Shown here: positions 45,060 to 53,187 of the stretch, one piece after another | Position numbering within the stretch: the stretch's first letter is position 1 | Layout: each line of letters starts with the position of its first letter | Assembly: GCA_049603835.1 (NCBI GenBank) | Contig: JBMYSZ010000004.1 | Location: forward strand, 1 to 64,000 | DNA: 64,000 bases | Direction of reading: 5' to 3' | From: Mangrovicoccus sp049603835 | Lineage (GTDB): Bacteria; Pseudomonadota; Alphaproteobacteria; Rhodobacterales; Rhodobacteraceae | The notes under the pieces: generated by a model | What the model was told of the DNA's origin: nothing | Seen by the model: only the letters and a program-made list of their open reading frames with translations | The model's database searches: none | Translations under genes and position numbers: made by a program

Positions 45060-45545
45060 ATGGCACACATTTTCACCGGCAATCTCTATGCCCATGCCCC
45101 CGGCGTGTACCGCCGTCCTGAGTTCCTGGTTGAGCTTGCTCAATTCTATGTCGATCTGGGTCTGAGTTCTTCGCAGACGCGCGACTGGGTCATTGAACGG
45201 CTCTACTGCGTTCATGATGGCGATCTATTTGACCATCGGGAGCGCTGGCTCGATCTGGATAATCTGACGCCCCTGTTGCTCTGGGATCGTCGCTTTCTTG
45301 TGAACTCCAAGGCGCTCAAGAACTTGGCGGTTTCGCGTTGGGGCAAAGGTGCGTCCTGGGACAGGATCAAAACCCTGGACGTCTGTGATCTGCTTGGAAC
45401 GGACCGCAAGGTGATGTCAAACATCAAGGGTTGGGCGAAGAACGCGCCCCGTCAGCCCCTGGCGGAACATCTCGTGCCTCGGATCATGATGCTAGACTTC
45501 GCCCGGCGCATCCATTTTGCTGCCTTGAAACAAGCGAGCGCCTGA
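45060..45545 (+). CDS. Hypothetical protein, first gene of transfer-type operon
   Basis: A 161-residue soluble protein beginning MAHIFTGNLYAHAPGVYRRP, mainly helical, with a basic C-terminus (GKGASWDRIKTLDVCDLLGTD and RRIHFAALK). No family is recognised. The ATG at 45060 is preceded by CGGAG; an earlier start at 45009 adds 17 residues. A terminator follows it, so it may form its own unit. Confidence 0.6.
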   Translation: MAHIFTGNLYAHAPGVYRRPEFLVELAQFYVDLGLSSSQTRDWVIERLYCVHDGDLFDHRERWLDLDNLTPLLLWDRRFLVNSKALKNLAVSRWGKGASWDRIKTLDVCDLLGTDRKVMSNIKGWAKNAPRQPLAEHLVPRIMMLDFARRIHFAALKQASA

Positions 45546-45569
45546 ATACGGATTGCCTTTTAAGCACGA

Positions 45570-45596
45570 AAGGGCCGGGTTTTCTCGGCCTTTTCC
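45570..45596 (+). terminator. Intrinsic terminator
   Basis: Arms GGCCG (45573-45577) and CGGCC (45586-45590) with outer pairing of AAAGG/CCTTTT, followed by TTTT, 27 bases after the 45060-45545 gene. Confidence 0.65.
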
Positions 45597-45629
45597 CTTT
45601 CCCAAAGTGATAGATCGGACAGTGGGAGT

Positions 45630-45830
45630 ATGACCAAAAAAACACCCCTTACCGATGCGGAACTGCGCGCTTTGATCAAGGATCGCGCCCGCGATCCGAT
45701 CCCGGAGAACCCAAAGAAAGTCGATCCGGATTTCCTATCTAACCCGGAAAACTCAGACCGCCACCACATTCGCAAGCGCGAAAGGCAGATCAACCAGGCC
45801 CAAAAAGACCTTGGGATCGATTTGACGTAA
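45630..45830 (+). CDS. Small charged protein, unknown
   Basis: A 66-residue hydrophilic protein rich in Lys, Arg, Asp and Pro (LTDAELRALIKDRARDPIPE, then RKRERQINQAQKDLGI). The ribosome site GTGGGAG precedes the ATG. Probably disordered or a small DNA-binding accessory; no family. Confidence 0.5.
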   Translation: MTKKTPLTDAELRALIKDRARDPIPENPKKVDPDFLSNPENSDRHHIRKRERQINQAQKDLGIDLT

Positions 45831-45874
45831 TCTCCAAATTTGCAAAGCTGCGCCGGGGTTTGATACTCTGGCCC

Positions 45875-46243
45875 ATGTTTTCTTATCTCATTGACCGCGA
45901 TCAGGAGGATAATTTCCGCTTTTCCAAGCGCCAGTTGACCGATGTGGACGGTGCGCCTTTGTCAATCCGCGCCTTTCGGATTGTCTGGCGTTGGTTCGAC
46001 CATCTGGTAGCTTATGAGTTCGGGCCGGACGCCCAAGAAATCCTCAACACCGCCCACAAGATCGCCGCGCGCCAAGAGGCCCCTTTGGAAATCGCGCTTG
46101 GTCATGCGGTGGCCTACCATCTTTACGAGCTGGAGCAGATGGGCGGGGATGTGACCGACGACAATATCGAGTTGGTCGCTGCGCTGCGCAGTGAATTGGA
46201 ACGCGTCGGCAAGGGCCTCGGCGCATCGCCGTTCCCGAAATAG
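45875..46243 (+). CDS. Hypothetical protein
   Basis: A 122-residue helical protein starting MFSYLIDRDQEDNFRF, with no signal peptide or known domain. An alternative start 15 bases earlier exists. It lies in the same direction as the transfer genes downstream. Confidence 0.55.
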   Translation: MFSYLIDRDQEDNFRFSKRQLTDVDGAPLSIRAFRIVWRWFDHLVAYEFGPDAQEILNTAHKIAARQEAPLEIALGHAVAYHLYELEQMGGDVTDDNIELVAALRSELERVGKGLGASPFPK

Positions 46244-46308
46244 CGCCGGTTTCGCCCGGGTTACGCCCGCAACCTGCCCAGGCAGGAGCGGCGCGCTCTC
46301 TAGGGCTG

Positions 46309-46330
46309 CTTTCATCGAAACCGATGAAAG
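46309..46330 (+). promoter_or_regulatory. Perfect hairpin that sequesters a ribosome site
   Basis: Arms CTTTCATCG (46309-46317) and CGATGAAAG (46322-46330) close over AAAC. The right arm includes part of the GAAAGGA ribosome site of the gene at 46340, so folding of the leader could limit translation. Confidence 0.45.
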
Positions 46331-46339
46331 GACCGCCAC

Positions 46340-47287
46340 ATGAGCGACTTGCCTACGAAACCGCCCGAACCGCCTGATAGCGGCAAACTCGATCTCTCCT
46401 TGGTCAAACTGGCCGCGATGCAAGGCGATGCCGAGAAGGCCTTGCATATGTTGAAAGGTCTGATCGAGGTGCAGTTCGATGCTGAACATGGCGCAGATCG
46501 GGTGCGCCTGCGCAAAGCCATTGCCGCGAAAGAGCGGGGCTACACGCGTCTGACCCGTCGCATTGAACGCTTGGAACGCGATCTTGAGACGGAGCCGTTC
46601 CTGCTGGCCACCAAGCCCGAAGAGAGCACCGGGTTCCTCAATTGGTCCCTGCGCGACAAGGTGGAAACAGGGCTGCTTGGTCTTGCCACCCTTTCAGCGA
46701 TGGGGGGTGCTGTTCTGACAGCCCAAGCGACCATGACGGCCTCTGGTTTGCCGATTTTCTTTGAGCAACCTTGGTTGAGCTGGACTATGGCGGGCATGGC
46801 CCCGCTTGCGGCGGTGACGCTCAAAGTCGTGGTGATGGCGTTTCCCAATGGGTTGCGCGCCAAGTTGATGGCCGGTCTCTACGCGGCAACCACTGGGTTC
46901 TTGGCACTTTGGGTCTTGCTGTTCGCGCAACAGTTCCAAGGCATGAGCGGCGGCTTCGATCCGTTCGCCGATCTTGGCGCGGATAAGGGTTCAACCTTGA
47001 CGGCTGTGCAACTACTGGCGGAAATGCTCGCCGGGGCCACTTTGGCGGTGCGTTTGACCGAAATCGCCAAACGCTACGCGCCGGACGGGCTGGACGCCAA
47101 TCCAAGACGCCATGAGTTGGAGCTGTTGCTGGAGAAGGAAGCGGCGGCGCTCGACCCGATCCAAGACACTATCAAGGACGCCGAAGCCGCACTCAGCGAA
47201 CTTGACGCTGCCTGCGAAGCCGAGACGCAAACGGCTGCGCTCGTTTTGGGGGCCTACATGGCCCGGATGAAGTCTCTCCCATTTTGA
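46340..47287 (+). CDS. Four-span inner-membrane protein of the transfer operon
   Basis: A 315-residue protein. The first 100 residues are soluble and highly charged (KAIAAKERGYTRLTRRIERL, coiled coil), followed by four hydrophobic segments near 110-132, 147-168, 176-198 and 218-238, and a cytoplasmic C-terminal coiled coil (residues 260-305). No family is recognised. It is 11 bases from the secreted-protein gene and in the same operon as virD4, so it may be a membrane adaptor for transfer. Confidence 0.65.
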   Translation: MSDLPTKPPEPPDSGKLDLSLVKLAAMQGDAEKALHMLKGLIEVQFDAEHGADRVRLRKAIAAKERGYTRLTRRIERLERDLETEPFLLATKPEESTGFLNWSLRDKVETGLLGLATLSAMGGAVLTAQATMTASGLPIFFEQPWLSWTMAGMAPLAAVTLKVVVMAFPNGLRAKLMAGLYAATTGFLALWVLLFAQQFQGMSGGFDPFADLGADKGSTLTAVQLLAEMLAGATLAVRLTEIAKRYAPDGLDANPRRHELELLLEKEAAALDPIQDTIKDAEAALSELDAACEAETQTAALVLGAYMARMKSLPF

Positions 47288-47298
47288 AAGGAACCGAC

Positions 47299-48579
47299 AT
47301 GAACGTCTTGAAACGTCTGACCGCCGCCGCGATGGTCGCGCTCGCCGTGGCCCCGGCTTTTGCCCGGGATTTGGTGATCGCCATCCCAGACACCCTGGCG
47401 CAACCGCAAAAGCAAGAGGTGACCATGGACGCAGTGCGTCTGGTGCTTGATGTGGTCGGACCGGGGGAAGAGGCTCGCTTCGTCAATGCGAGCACCGGCC
47501 ATGTGGTCGCCCATTTTACGGTGCCGGATGATCCGCGCTATGCCAATCCTCGCACCAAAGTCACGACAAATGCCCAGGCCATGCAAGGGATTAAGAACTT
47601 CATGGAGAGCACGGGCGATGATGACACGGGCCAGATCAATATTCCGGCCACGCTCAACGCCATTGCCGCCAAGCTTCCGGCGCGCGGGGATGCCAGCCTG
47701 ATCCTGATCGCCGACCCGCGCAGCCGCGATCCCTTGGCCCCGTCGTTGGATATGATCGCAGGCGCGGTGCCCGGTGATGGCCATATCGCAGCCAATCTGA
47801 GCCGCTCGCCCTTTGGCACGGTCGGCGCGTCGGGCGCTCTCGACGGCTATGATGTCTATCTTGCTTTGCCTTCCTCGACCTGGGCTGTGTCCAATGCCCA
47901 TGCCCATGGGGTCGAACGCCTGTGGCGGCTTTGGGTCACGGAGCGTGGCGGCAGCTTCCAGATGATGAGCGACGATCTACACACGGTCTTTGCTTTGGCG
48001 GGCCAGAAGGGCACCGACCAGCCTGTGAGTGCACCCCTTGTGCCCACTGGCAAGCTGGAGATGATCCAGTTTCAGCCAGATACGGGTCAGGCGCTTGATC
48101 TCTATGCCGCGCCAGTGATCGAAGAGCCCGCGCCTGCTCCCCTTTGGTCCGATGCTCGCGGCGTCTCGGTCGGGATCAGTTGGGATTGCGCGACCTGCGA
48201 TCTGGACCTCTATGTGCGCCCGAACCCGGCGGCGGATGTGATCTACTTTGGGAACGCCCAGACCGCCTTGGGTCAGCTCTTCAAGGACCACCTCTCCAGC
48301 CCGTCTTTGACCAACGGTTATGAAACGGTGGCCCTGAATGGCGCAGTCAACCTCAGCCAGATGCAGGTGACGGTCAATCACTATGGCGGCGCGGCTCAGG
48401 GGCCGGTCACAGCCGAGCTGCGCATCGCCATTGGCGATCAGGTCTGGGCGCAGAGCCTGCAGATCAGGGCCGCTCGAGGCAACAAGGGCGATGGCGCGCA
48501 CCAAGCCCTGGTGGAGCGTGTTCAGCCCAATGACGCCTGGGCTCTGATCGATCCCCTGAGCGTCCTGGACGGTTCATAG
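47299..48579 (+). CDS. Secreted two-domain protein (vWA-like plus YfaP/DUF2135-like), unknown
   Basis: A 426-residue exported protein. Residues 1-22 are a signal peptide (MNVLKRLTAAAMVALAVAPA). Residues about 23-180 have alternating strand/helix segments like a von Willebrand A fold (DLVIAIPDTL, MDAVRLVLDVVGP, ASLILIADP) but lack the MIDAS DxSxS. Residues about 290-410 (ISWDCATCDLDLYVRPNP, IYFGNAQTALGQL, VTVNHYGG) resemble the YfaP/DUF2135 beta-sandwich. It would act in the periplasm. Position beside virD4 suggests a transfer role, but this is inference. Confidence 0.65.
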   Translation: MNVLKRLTAAAMVALAVAPAFARDLVIAIPDTLAQPQKQEVTMDAVRLVLDVVGPGEEARFVNASTGHVVAHFTVPDDPRYANPRTKVTTNAQAMQGIKNFMESTGDDDTGQINIPATLNAIAAKLPARGDASLILIADPRSRDPLAPSLDMIAGAVPGDGHIAANLSRSPFGTVGASGALDGYDVYLALPSSTWAVSNAHAHGVERLWRLWVTERGGSFQMMSDDLHTVFALAGQKGTDQPVSAPLVPTGKLEMIQFQPDTGQALDLYAAPVIEEPAPAPLWSDARGVSVGISWDCATCDLDLYVRPNPAADVIYFGNAQTALGQLFKDHLSSPSLTNGYETVALNGAVNLSQMQVTVNHYGGAAQGPVTAELRIAIGDQVWAQSLQIRAARGNKGDGAHQALVERVQPNDAWALIDPLSVLDGS

Positions 48580-48600
48580 GTCACTATTTTTCTTGTTCTG

Positions 48601-48634
48601 ATGGCAGGCTCCTTCGGGGGCCTGTCATCGTTTT
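48601..48634 (+). terminator. Strong intrinsic terminator inside the transfer operon
   Basis: A 12-base-pair stem (ATGGCAGGCTCC with GGGGCCTGTCAT, wobbles included) capped by a TTCG tetraloop and followed by CGTTTT. It separates the membrane/secreted pair from virD4. Confidence 0.8.
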
Positions 48635-48711
48635 GGGGCATCAATTTCCTGTCTGGTTACGCCCGACATCTGCCCGCAGTGCCCAAGCGGCCATGATCAC
48701 ACTGTCTTCGG

Positions 48712-48730
48712 GTCCGACCGTAGGTCGGAC
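48712..48730. promoter_or_regulatory. Palindrome before virD4 (candidate operator)
   Basis: Perfect arms GTCCGACC and GGTCGGAC around GTA, 20 bases before the virD4 ATG. Position and symmetry suggest an operator or a translation-blocking hairpin. Confidence 0.5.
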
Positions 48731-48750
48731 GGACACAATCGGAGACGCCC

Positions 48751-50730
48751 ATGTCACAATCCCCCCCTCCAAAGCAAAACTCCCCCTTTCAAACACTGAT
48801 CGGAATCGCCCTTTTGGCGTTCCTGTTGCACCGCTTCCCGCCTCAATATTATCTGCCTGATCCCTTTCATCGAATTGCCTATGTGCTGGGCAGCCTTGTG
48901 ATTGCCGTTCATGGACTCAAACTCGCCTTTCTGGTTCTGAGCAAGCTGAGCAACGATATTCGCTCGGCCCAGGCCATGTATTCGGACAACACCAAGGGCT
49001 CGGCCTTGTGGCTAAGCGAGACCATGGCCCGCAAATTGCGGTTTCATCGGCGCAAAACCGGTGATCGATTTATCGGCATCCTGGGGAGCACGGCCCTGTG
49101 GCTGACCACGGAAACAGCGCATCTGATTATAGGCCCCGCCGGATCGCAGAAGACCTCCGCCGCGATCACCAACATTTTGTTGGGCAATAAGGAACCCGCC
49201 TTGATCTCCGATGTGAAAGGCGAACTTTGGGAAACGACAAGGGCGCATCGCAAAAGGGCTTTCGGTCATCGCTGCGTGAAGATCGACCCCAAAGACCCGG
49301 AAAACAGCGTTTGCATCAATCCTCTTGATCCGATCATTCGGACGCTTCTGGGGGATGATCCCGCCGCACTGACCTGGGCGGACGGCATGGCGGCCCAGCT
49401 TCATCCCGACCCCAAGGGCGGCAACAACCAGAACCAGTTTTTCTATGACGGAGCGCGGGACATTCTCTCGACAGTCTTCCTGTGCCTGCCCGCCATCCTG
49501 CCCTCCGAGCGCTGTACCATGGATGTGGCCTACCGAACGATCTTCGACACGGATTTGCTCCATGACCTGATGGACGCCGCTATGCTCCATCCCGCGCTTA
49601 AGGGAGAAGTGGCCGCTCGAGCCAAAGACCAGTTTGTAAAGGCCTTTGGTGATGCCGGGCAGGAAAAGACCTTTGAGCAGTTCCGCATGGGGGCAGTCAT
49701 GGCCATGAAACCCTTCGGACCGGGCAACTATTTGGCTGCAATTTCCCAGGAAAGCACGGTTTCGTTCAAGGACCTCAAATCCGAAAACCTCTCAATCTAT
49801 CTGATCATCGATTTCGCCAATACCGAAGTGCTGGGCAAGTTCTCGGGGCTGCTGCAATGGATGGCGGCGATGGAACTGGTGGAAGTTGGCAATAACAAAC
49901 CTGTGCTCTTTGTTTTGGACGAATGCTGCAACGCTCCAATCCACATTCTGCCGAAGATCATGACGCTTCTGCGATCCTATGGCGTGAAACTCATTCTCGC
50001 GACGCAGGATCATGATGATTTTGTTCGCGTCTATGACAAGCATGCACTGGAAACGGTTTTGTCGGAAACGGACATCAAACAGTATTTAGGCGGGATCAAG
50101 GCCAAGGCGACCTTGGAATACCTCTCGAAGATGCTGGGCGAATATACTGAAGTCGCCGCCAACACCTCCCTTGATCCCCGCGCGATGCAACAAAGCGTCT
50201 CGAAGGGCTCGCGCCGCCTGGCCACAGAGGACGAAATCCGCCGCATGCCTGATGGGGCGCAGATCGTGCTTCACGCCAATCACCCGCCGATCATATGCAA
50301 AAAAGTTCAAGTCTTCGCCATTACCCCCTGGCGGCGGCAAATCTCGCCGAACTCAATGTATGGCGGCAAACGTAAGTTGATGCGACCGGAACTGCGGATC
50401 GGCTGGTGGCGGACCCGTGTCACCCCGCGCGGCGCGCGCCTGTCACGGCGCATCCTGCGCACCATGCAGGAGCGCACCCCGTCGCCTTGGTCGCGGGCGC
50501 GCAATTTGCTGATCAGCCGCCTGATGCCGGTGCAATTGATCCTGATCCTGGTGCTTGGAAGCTGGCTATACACTCAGGGTTTACCGAACATTCGCGTCGA
50601 TAGCGGCTCGGGTTCTGCCCAGGTTTCGCCCGGCGCGCAAAGCGCCTGCCTCTATCTCGGTCCCACCAATTGGGGCTGGGTGTCGATGACAGGCCCTTGC
50701 CCACACATCCTGTGGAAGAAGACCTGGTGA
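48751..50730 (+). CDS. VirD4/TraG-type coupling protein with C-terminal membrane tail
   Basis: A 659-residue type IV coupling ATPase that would bring the relaxase-DNA complex to a secretion channel. Two N-terminal spans (about 13-28 and 42-63) precede Walker A GPAGSQKTS (128-136) and Walker B VLFVLDECCNAP near residue 390. Unusually, a third span follows near 590-610 and a periplasmic tail with two cysteines (C633, C650) ends the protein. No VirB channel genes are in the window, so the element likely borrows one. Confidence 0.88.
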   Translation: MSQSPPPKQNSPFQTLIGIALLAFLLHRFPPQYYLPDPFHRIAYVLGSLVIAVHGLKLAFLVLSKLSNDIRSAQAMYSDNTKGSALWLSETMARKLRFHRRKTGDRFIGILGSTALWLTTETAHLIIGPAGSQKTSAAITNILLGNKEPALISDVKGELWETTRAHRKRAFGHRCVKIDPKDPENSVCINPLDPIIRTLLGDDPAALTWADGMAAQLHPDPKGGNNQNQFFYDGARDILSTVFLCLPAILPSERCTMDVAYRTIFDTDLLHDLMDAAMLHPALKGEVAARAKDQFVKAFGDAGQEKTFEQFRMGAVMAMKPFGPGNYLAAISQESTVSFKDLKSENLSIYLIIDFANTEVLGKFSGLLQWMAAMELVEVGNNKPVLFVLDECCNAPIHILPKIMTLLRSYGVKLILATQDHDDFVRVYDKHALETVLSETDIKQYLGGIKAKATLEYLSKMLGEYTEVAANTSLDPRAMQQSVSKGSRRLATEDEIRRMPDGAQIVLHANHPPIICKKVQVFAITPWRRQISPNSMYGGKRKLMRPELRIGWWRTRVTPRGARLSRRILRTMQERTPSPWSRARNLLISRLMPVQLILILVLGSWLYTQGLPNIRVDSGSGSAQVSPGAQSACLYLGPTNWGWVSMTGPCPHILWKKTW

Positions 50731-50742
50731 ATGGAGGTCAAA

Positions 50743-51213
50743 ATGGACGACGATCCGAACAAAGTAAGACTGTTGCATGCCCGCGAAGGCATCGCCCGCA
50801 TTCCGCGCGACCAAAAGGGCGTGCCCTTCAAAGAGTATTTCCACAACACTGAGCTGCCGCGCGATCTGGAAAAGGCGGTGGTCTACGCGACCGAACACGG
50901 TCCGGTCCTGGGAACCGCCGATCCGGTCCCCTTCGGGCCGGAGCACGACAAAAAAGCCCAAGCCTTTGCAGAAAAACTGAAGACACAAATCGACGATCAT
51001 GGGTTTTATTCCGGGTCGCTGAAGCGCTTTGCCCATAGCTTATCCGTTGAAACCGGGCGCGCGCGCGATGAAATGAAGGCGCTGATCGCGTCGAAGTTCG
51101 AAACCAGCTACGGCAAGGAGCCCTACGCCTATCTGCAAGAAGAACGCGCCCGCAAAGGCCTGCCGGTTACAGATCGCGGGCAATCACAGGACTTTAGGCC
51201 GGACATGAGCTGA
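50743..51213 (+). CDS. Hypothetical accessory protein downstream of virD4
   Basis: A 156-residue soluble protein (MDDDPNKVRLLHAREGIARI at its start). The ATG at 50743 has GGAGG 7 bases before; the earlier ATG at 50731 is part of that site. Helical C-terminal half, no known domain. Overlaps the next gene by one base (TGATG), so part of the virD4 operon. Confidence 0.6.
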   Translation: MDDDPNKVRLLHAREGIARIPRDQKGVPFKEYFHNTELPRDLEKAVVYATEHGPVLGTADPVPFGPEHDKKAQAFAEKLKTQIDDHGFYSGSLKRFAHSLSVETGRARDEMKALIASKFETSYGKEPYAYLQEERARKGLPVTDRGQSQDFRPDMS

Positions 51214-51515
51214 TGCGCGACACGTTCAATCGCAAAGCTGATCCAGATACTGCGGCAGCGAAAAGCAAAGGGCAGTTGCAGGACGGGTTCTCCCGCGCCG
51301 TCCACCATGATCCAAATGCGGACATCAAGGCTCTGATAGCGGAAAAGAAACGTGATCTCTTGCACGCCCAGCCAAGCTTACATCCAAACGGAGCCCAAGG
51401 GCCAAACCACCGCGACTGGGAGCAAATGCGCGAGCGCGAAGACAAACTTCACACTCATGCCAAAGAGCAACACCAGGTAAGCAAGCTCAGACACGACTTT
51501 GACATGAATATTTGA
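51213..51515 (+). CDS. Hypothetical accessory protein
   Basis: A 100-residue hydrophilic protein rich in His, Asp, Lys and Gln, starting MRDTFNRKADPDTAAAKSKG. Likely partly disordered. Last gene of the virD4 unit; a hairpin at 51594-51616 follows. Confidence 0.5.
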   Translation: MRDTFNRKADPDTAAAKSKGQLQDGFSRAVHHDPNADIKALIAEKKRDLLHAQPSLHPNGAQGPNHRDWEQMREREDKLHTHAKEQHQVSKLRHDFDMNI

Positions 51516-51593
51516 AGAGATCGAAAACTTTCAATGGTCTCTCGTGACAATATGCCACATGCCAAATCGAAGGCGTAGATTATTGCTCTCTTG

Positions 51594-51616
51594 CTAGGTG
51601 GCTGAAGGCCATCTAG
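51594..51616 (+). terminator. Hairpin after the transfer operon
   Basis: Arms CTAGGTGGC and GGCCATCTAG pair over 9 positions around TGAAG, without a T-run. It may end the operon or control the next gene. Confidence 0.35.
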
Positions 51617-51656
51617 CCTCAAAAATTAACCACATTTCGGTGTATTCAGGTTCTCA

Positions 51657-52622
51657 ATGTCCACAGATTTAAGAAAGCGTGCGAAATCCGCTCACTCTTC
51701 ATTTTCAGATTTTTATGCGGCTGCCTCAGAAAAGCATCCGTTTCTATTTTCTGTGTTAGTTCCTGCTCTCTTAACTATATCAGGTGTCTTTGTCTTGGCA
51801 GTGAAACCACCTGACTATTCAATGACAATGTCGTTTGTGATAGCGCTCTTAGCGTACTCATCATTAATCATTTTGAAAACAGCACTCGACTACCACAACA
51901 CCAAGCAATCGATATTACTTTCCAGAAAAATAAGTAGCGTAGTTGCTCAGTTGAAGCACCTTGACAGCTTCGAAAAAAGGAGATGTCAAAGCATGAGTGA
52001 GGCGATCAACAGCGCATCAGATCCCGGGGAGTTGTTGAGAAGGTCAAGAGGAAAGTTGAAGTTTGATAAAGGTGCAAGTGCTCTGAATGAAGAGGCCGCC
52101 AGATCAATTATTGACTACTTGGGTAGCTATCAAAACATTTCAAATGTACATTTCGTATGCAAATTGCTAGCCCCCAATAAGTTCGGAGAGTTTTGTGTCG
52201 TGGGGAGCTGGTACAAGACAGGCGGAACAAGAACTCCGAATAGAAATACCGGCCTCACAATCCACATGCAAAACTGCTTAGCTAAGCAAGTCTGGGATGA
52301 TCGCGCTCGCTCTATTTTGAGCGTGCCTGATGTGGAAGTCGCTGAGAAAGGTGGAAATTTCGTTTTCGTACACGAAAGCCAGAGAGATAATCTAAAATCC
52401 GCTTGCTGCTTTAGAGTGACAGACGAACACACTGGCGATCCAATCGCTATATGGACGATCGATGCCGACAAAGTTGCAGTGTTTCCGGAAAACGGCAGCG
52501 CTGAAATACACGAATTGAATCGAATATTCTCAAGCTTTGCCACGAAACTAACTCTTGAGTGGATGTATAGCAATATTCTCGACCAAACGGAATCCGTTTA
52601 TGAGCGAGCGATTGAGAGTTGA
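51657..52622 (+). CDS. Two-TM protein with cytoplasmic GAF-like sensor domain, unknown
   Basis: A 321-residue protein. Two membrane spans (29-49 and 56-77) are followed by a linker and a soluble domain, residues 130-320, whose strand order (GEFCVVGSWY, TGLTIHMQNCLAKQ, NFVFVHESQRDN, SACCFRVT, GDPIAIWTIDADK) looks like a GAF fold. AT-rich compared with the transfer genes. Membrane-anchored sensors beside small soluble partners are common among defence effectors, but nothing identifies the role. Confidence 0.6.
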   Translation: MSTDLRKRAKSAHSSFSDFYAAASEKHPFLFSVLVPALLTISGVFVLAVKPPDYSMTMSFVIALLAYSSLIILKTALDYHNTKQSILLSRKISSVVAQLKHLDSFEKRRCQSMSEAINSASDPGELLRRSRGKLKFDKGASALNEEAARSIIDYLGSYQNISNVHFVCKLLAPNKFGEFCVVGSWYKTGGTRTPNRNTGLTIHMQNCLAKQVWDDRARSILSVPDVEVAEKGGNFVFVHESQRDNLKSACCFRVTDEHTGDPIAIWTIDADKVAVFPENGSAEIHELNRIFSSFATKLTLEWMYSNILDQTESVYERAIES

Positions 52623-52676
52623 TTGAACCGTTCCGTCGGCGGCTAGTTAACCAAGGAAAACAAAAGGGCTTGCAGG

Positions 52677-52937
52677 ATGCGCTCACACAATGTTATTGTT
52701 AATCCAATGTCTGAAAATAGAAAAATACCTATTAAACTCAAGGGAGTTCATGAGCTATCGGCATCTCCGATGGAGGAAATTCTTGATGACCTTAGGGCAA
52801 CGTCAAGCGCTCTTTCTGAAGAAGATACCCGATACGTTAGCCCACGGGAAGTTTTCACAACCGCTCTCGACGACTCTTACCGTCAAACGGGTAGATCAAT
52901 TCTGAAAGCTTTAGGACTGACGAAAGAAATGAGTTAG
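52677..52937 (+). CDS. Small soluble partner of the 2TM/GAF-like protein
   Basis: An 86-residue soluble protein (MRSHNVIVNPMSENRKIPIK at its start; a start at 52707 would omit 10 residues). Helical C-terminus with YVSPREVFTTALDD. 54 bases after the 2TM gene, same strand and AT-rich, so probably co-transcribed. Function unknown. Confidence 0.5.
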   Translation: MRSHNVIVNPMSENRKIPIKLKGVHELSASPMEEILDDLRATSSALSEEDTRYVSPREVFTTALDDSYRQTGRSILKALGLTKEMS

Positions 52938-52998
52938 AATCGACTCAGTGGAACTAAGCATCTATGACGCTAATTGTCTGAAATGAATGTTTCTGCTT

Positions 52999-53187
52999 TC
53001 AGGTCATCGAGTTCTGGAAAATGCAAATTAGTATCCAGACGATACACCAAAAAAACAACGATCCAGCCAAGATATTTTTTTTATCAAGGTAATGTTGAGC
53101 TTTTGAACCCGCACTCGCAAGTTTTAGGCTATAGTTCTGGACCTTGACGAGGGCTTTGGCGTCGGCTGCTTGGCGCTCTTTTTCCAT
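52999..53187 (-). CDS. Small C-tail-anchored protein overlapping the relaxase gene
   Basis: A 62-residue protein (MEKERQAADAKALVKVQNYS first) with a helical, charged N-terminal part and one C-terminal hydrophobic segment (ILAGSLFFWCIVWILICIF). Its start lies inside the 3' end of the relaxase gene in another frame. MobB-like small membrane proteins that aid relaxases have this layout. Ribosome site weak, so moderate confidence only. Confidence 0.4.
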   Translation of the reverse strand: MEKERQAADAKALVKVQNYSLKLASAGSKAQHYLDKKNILAGSLFFWCIVWILICIFQNSMT

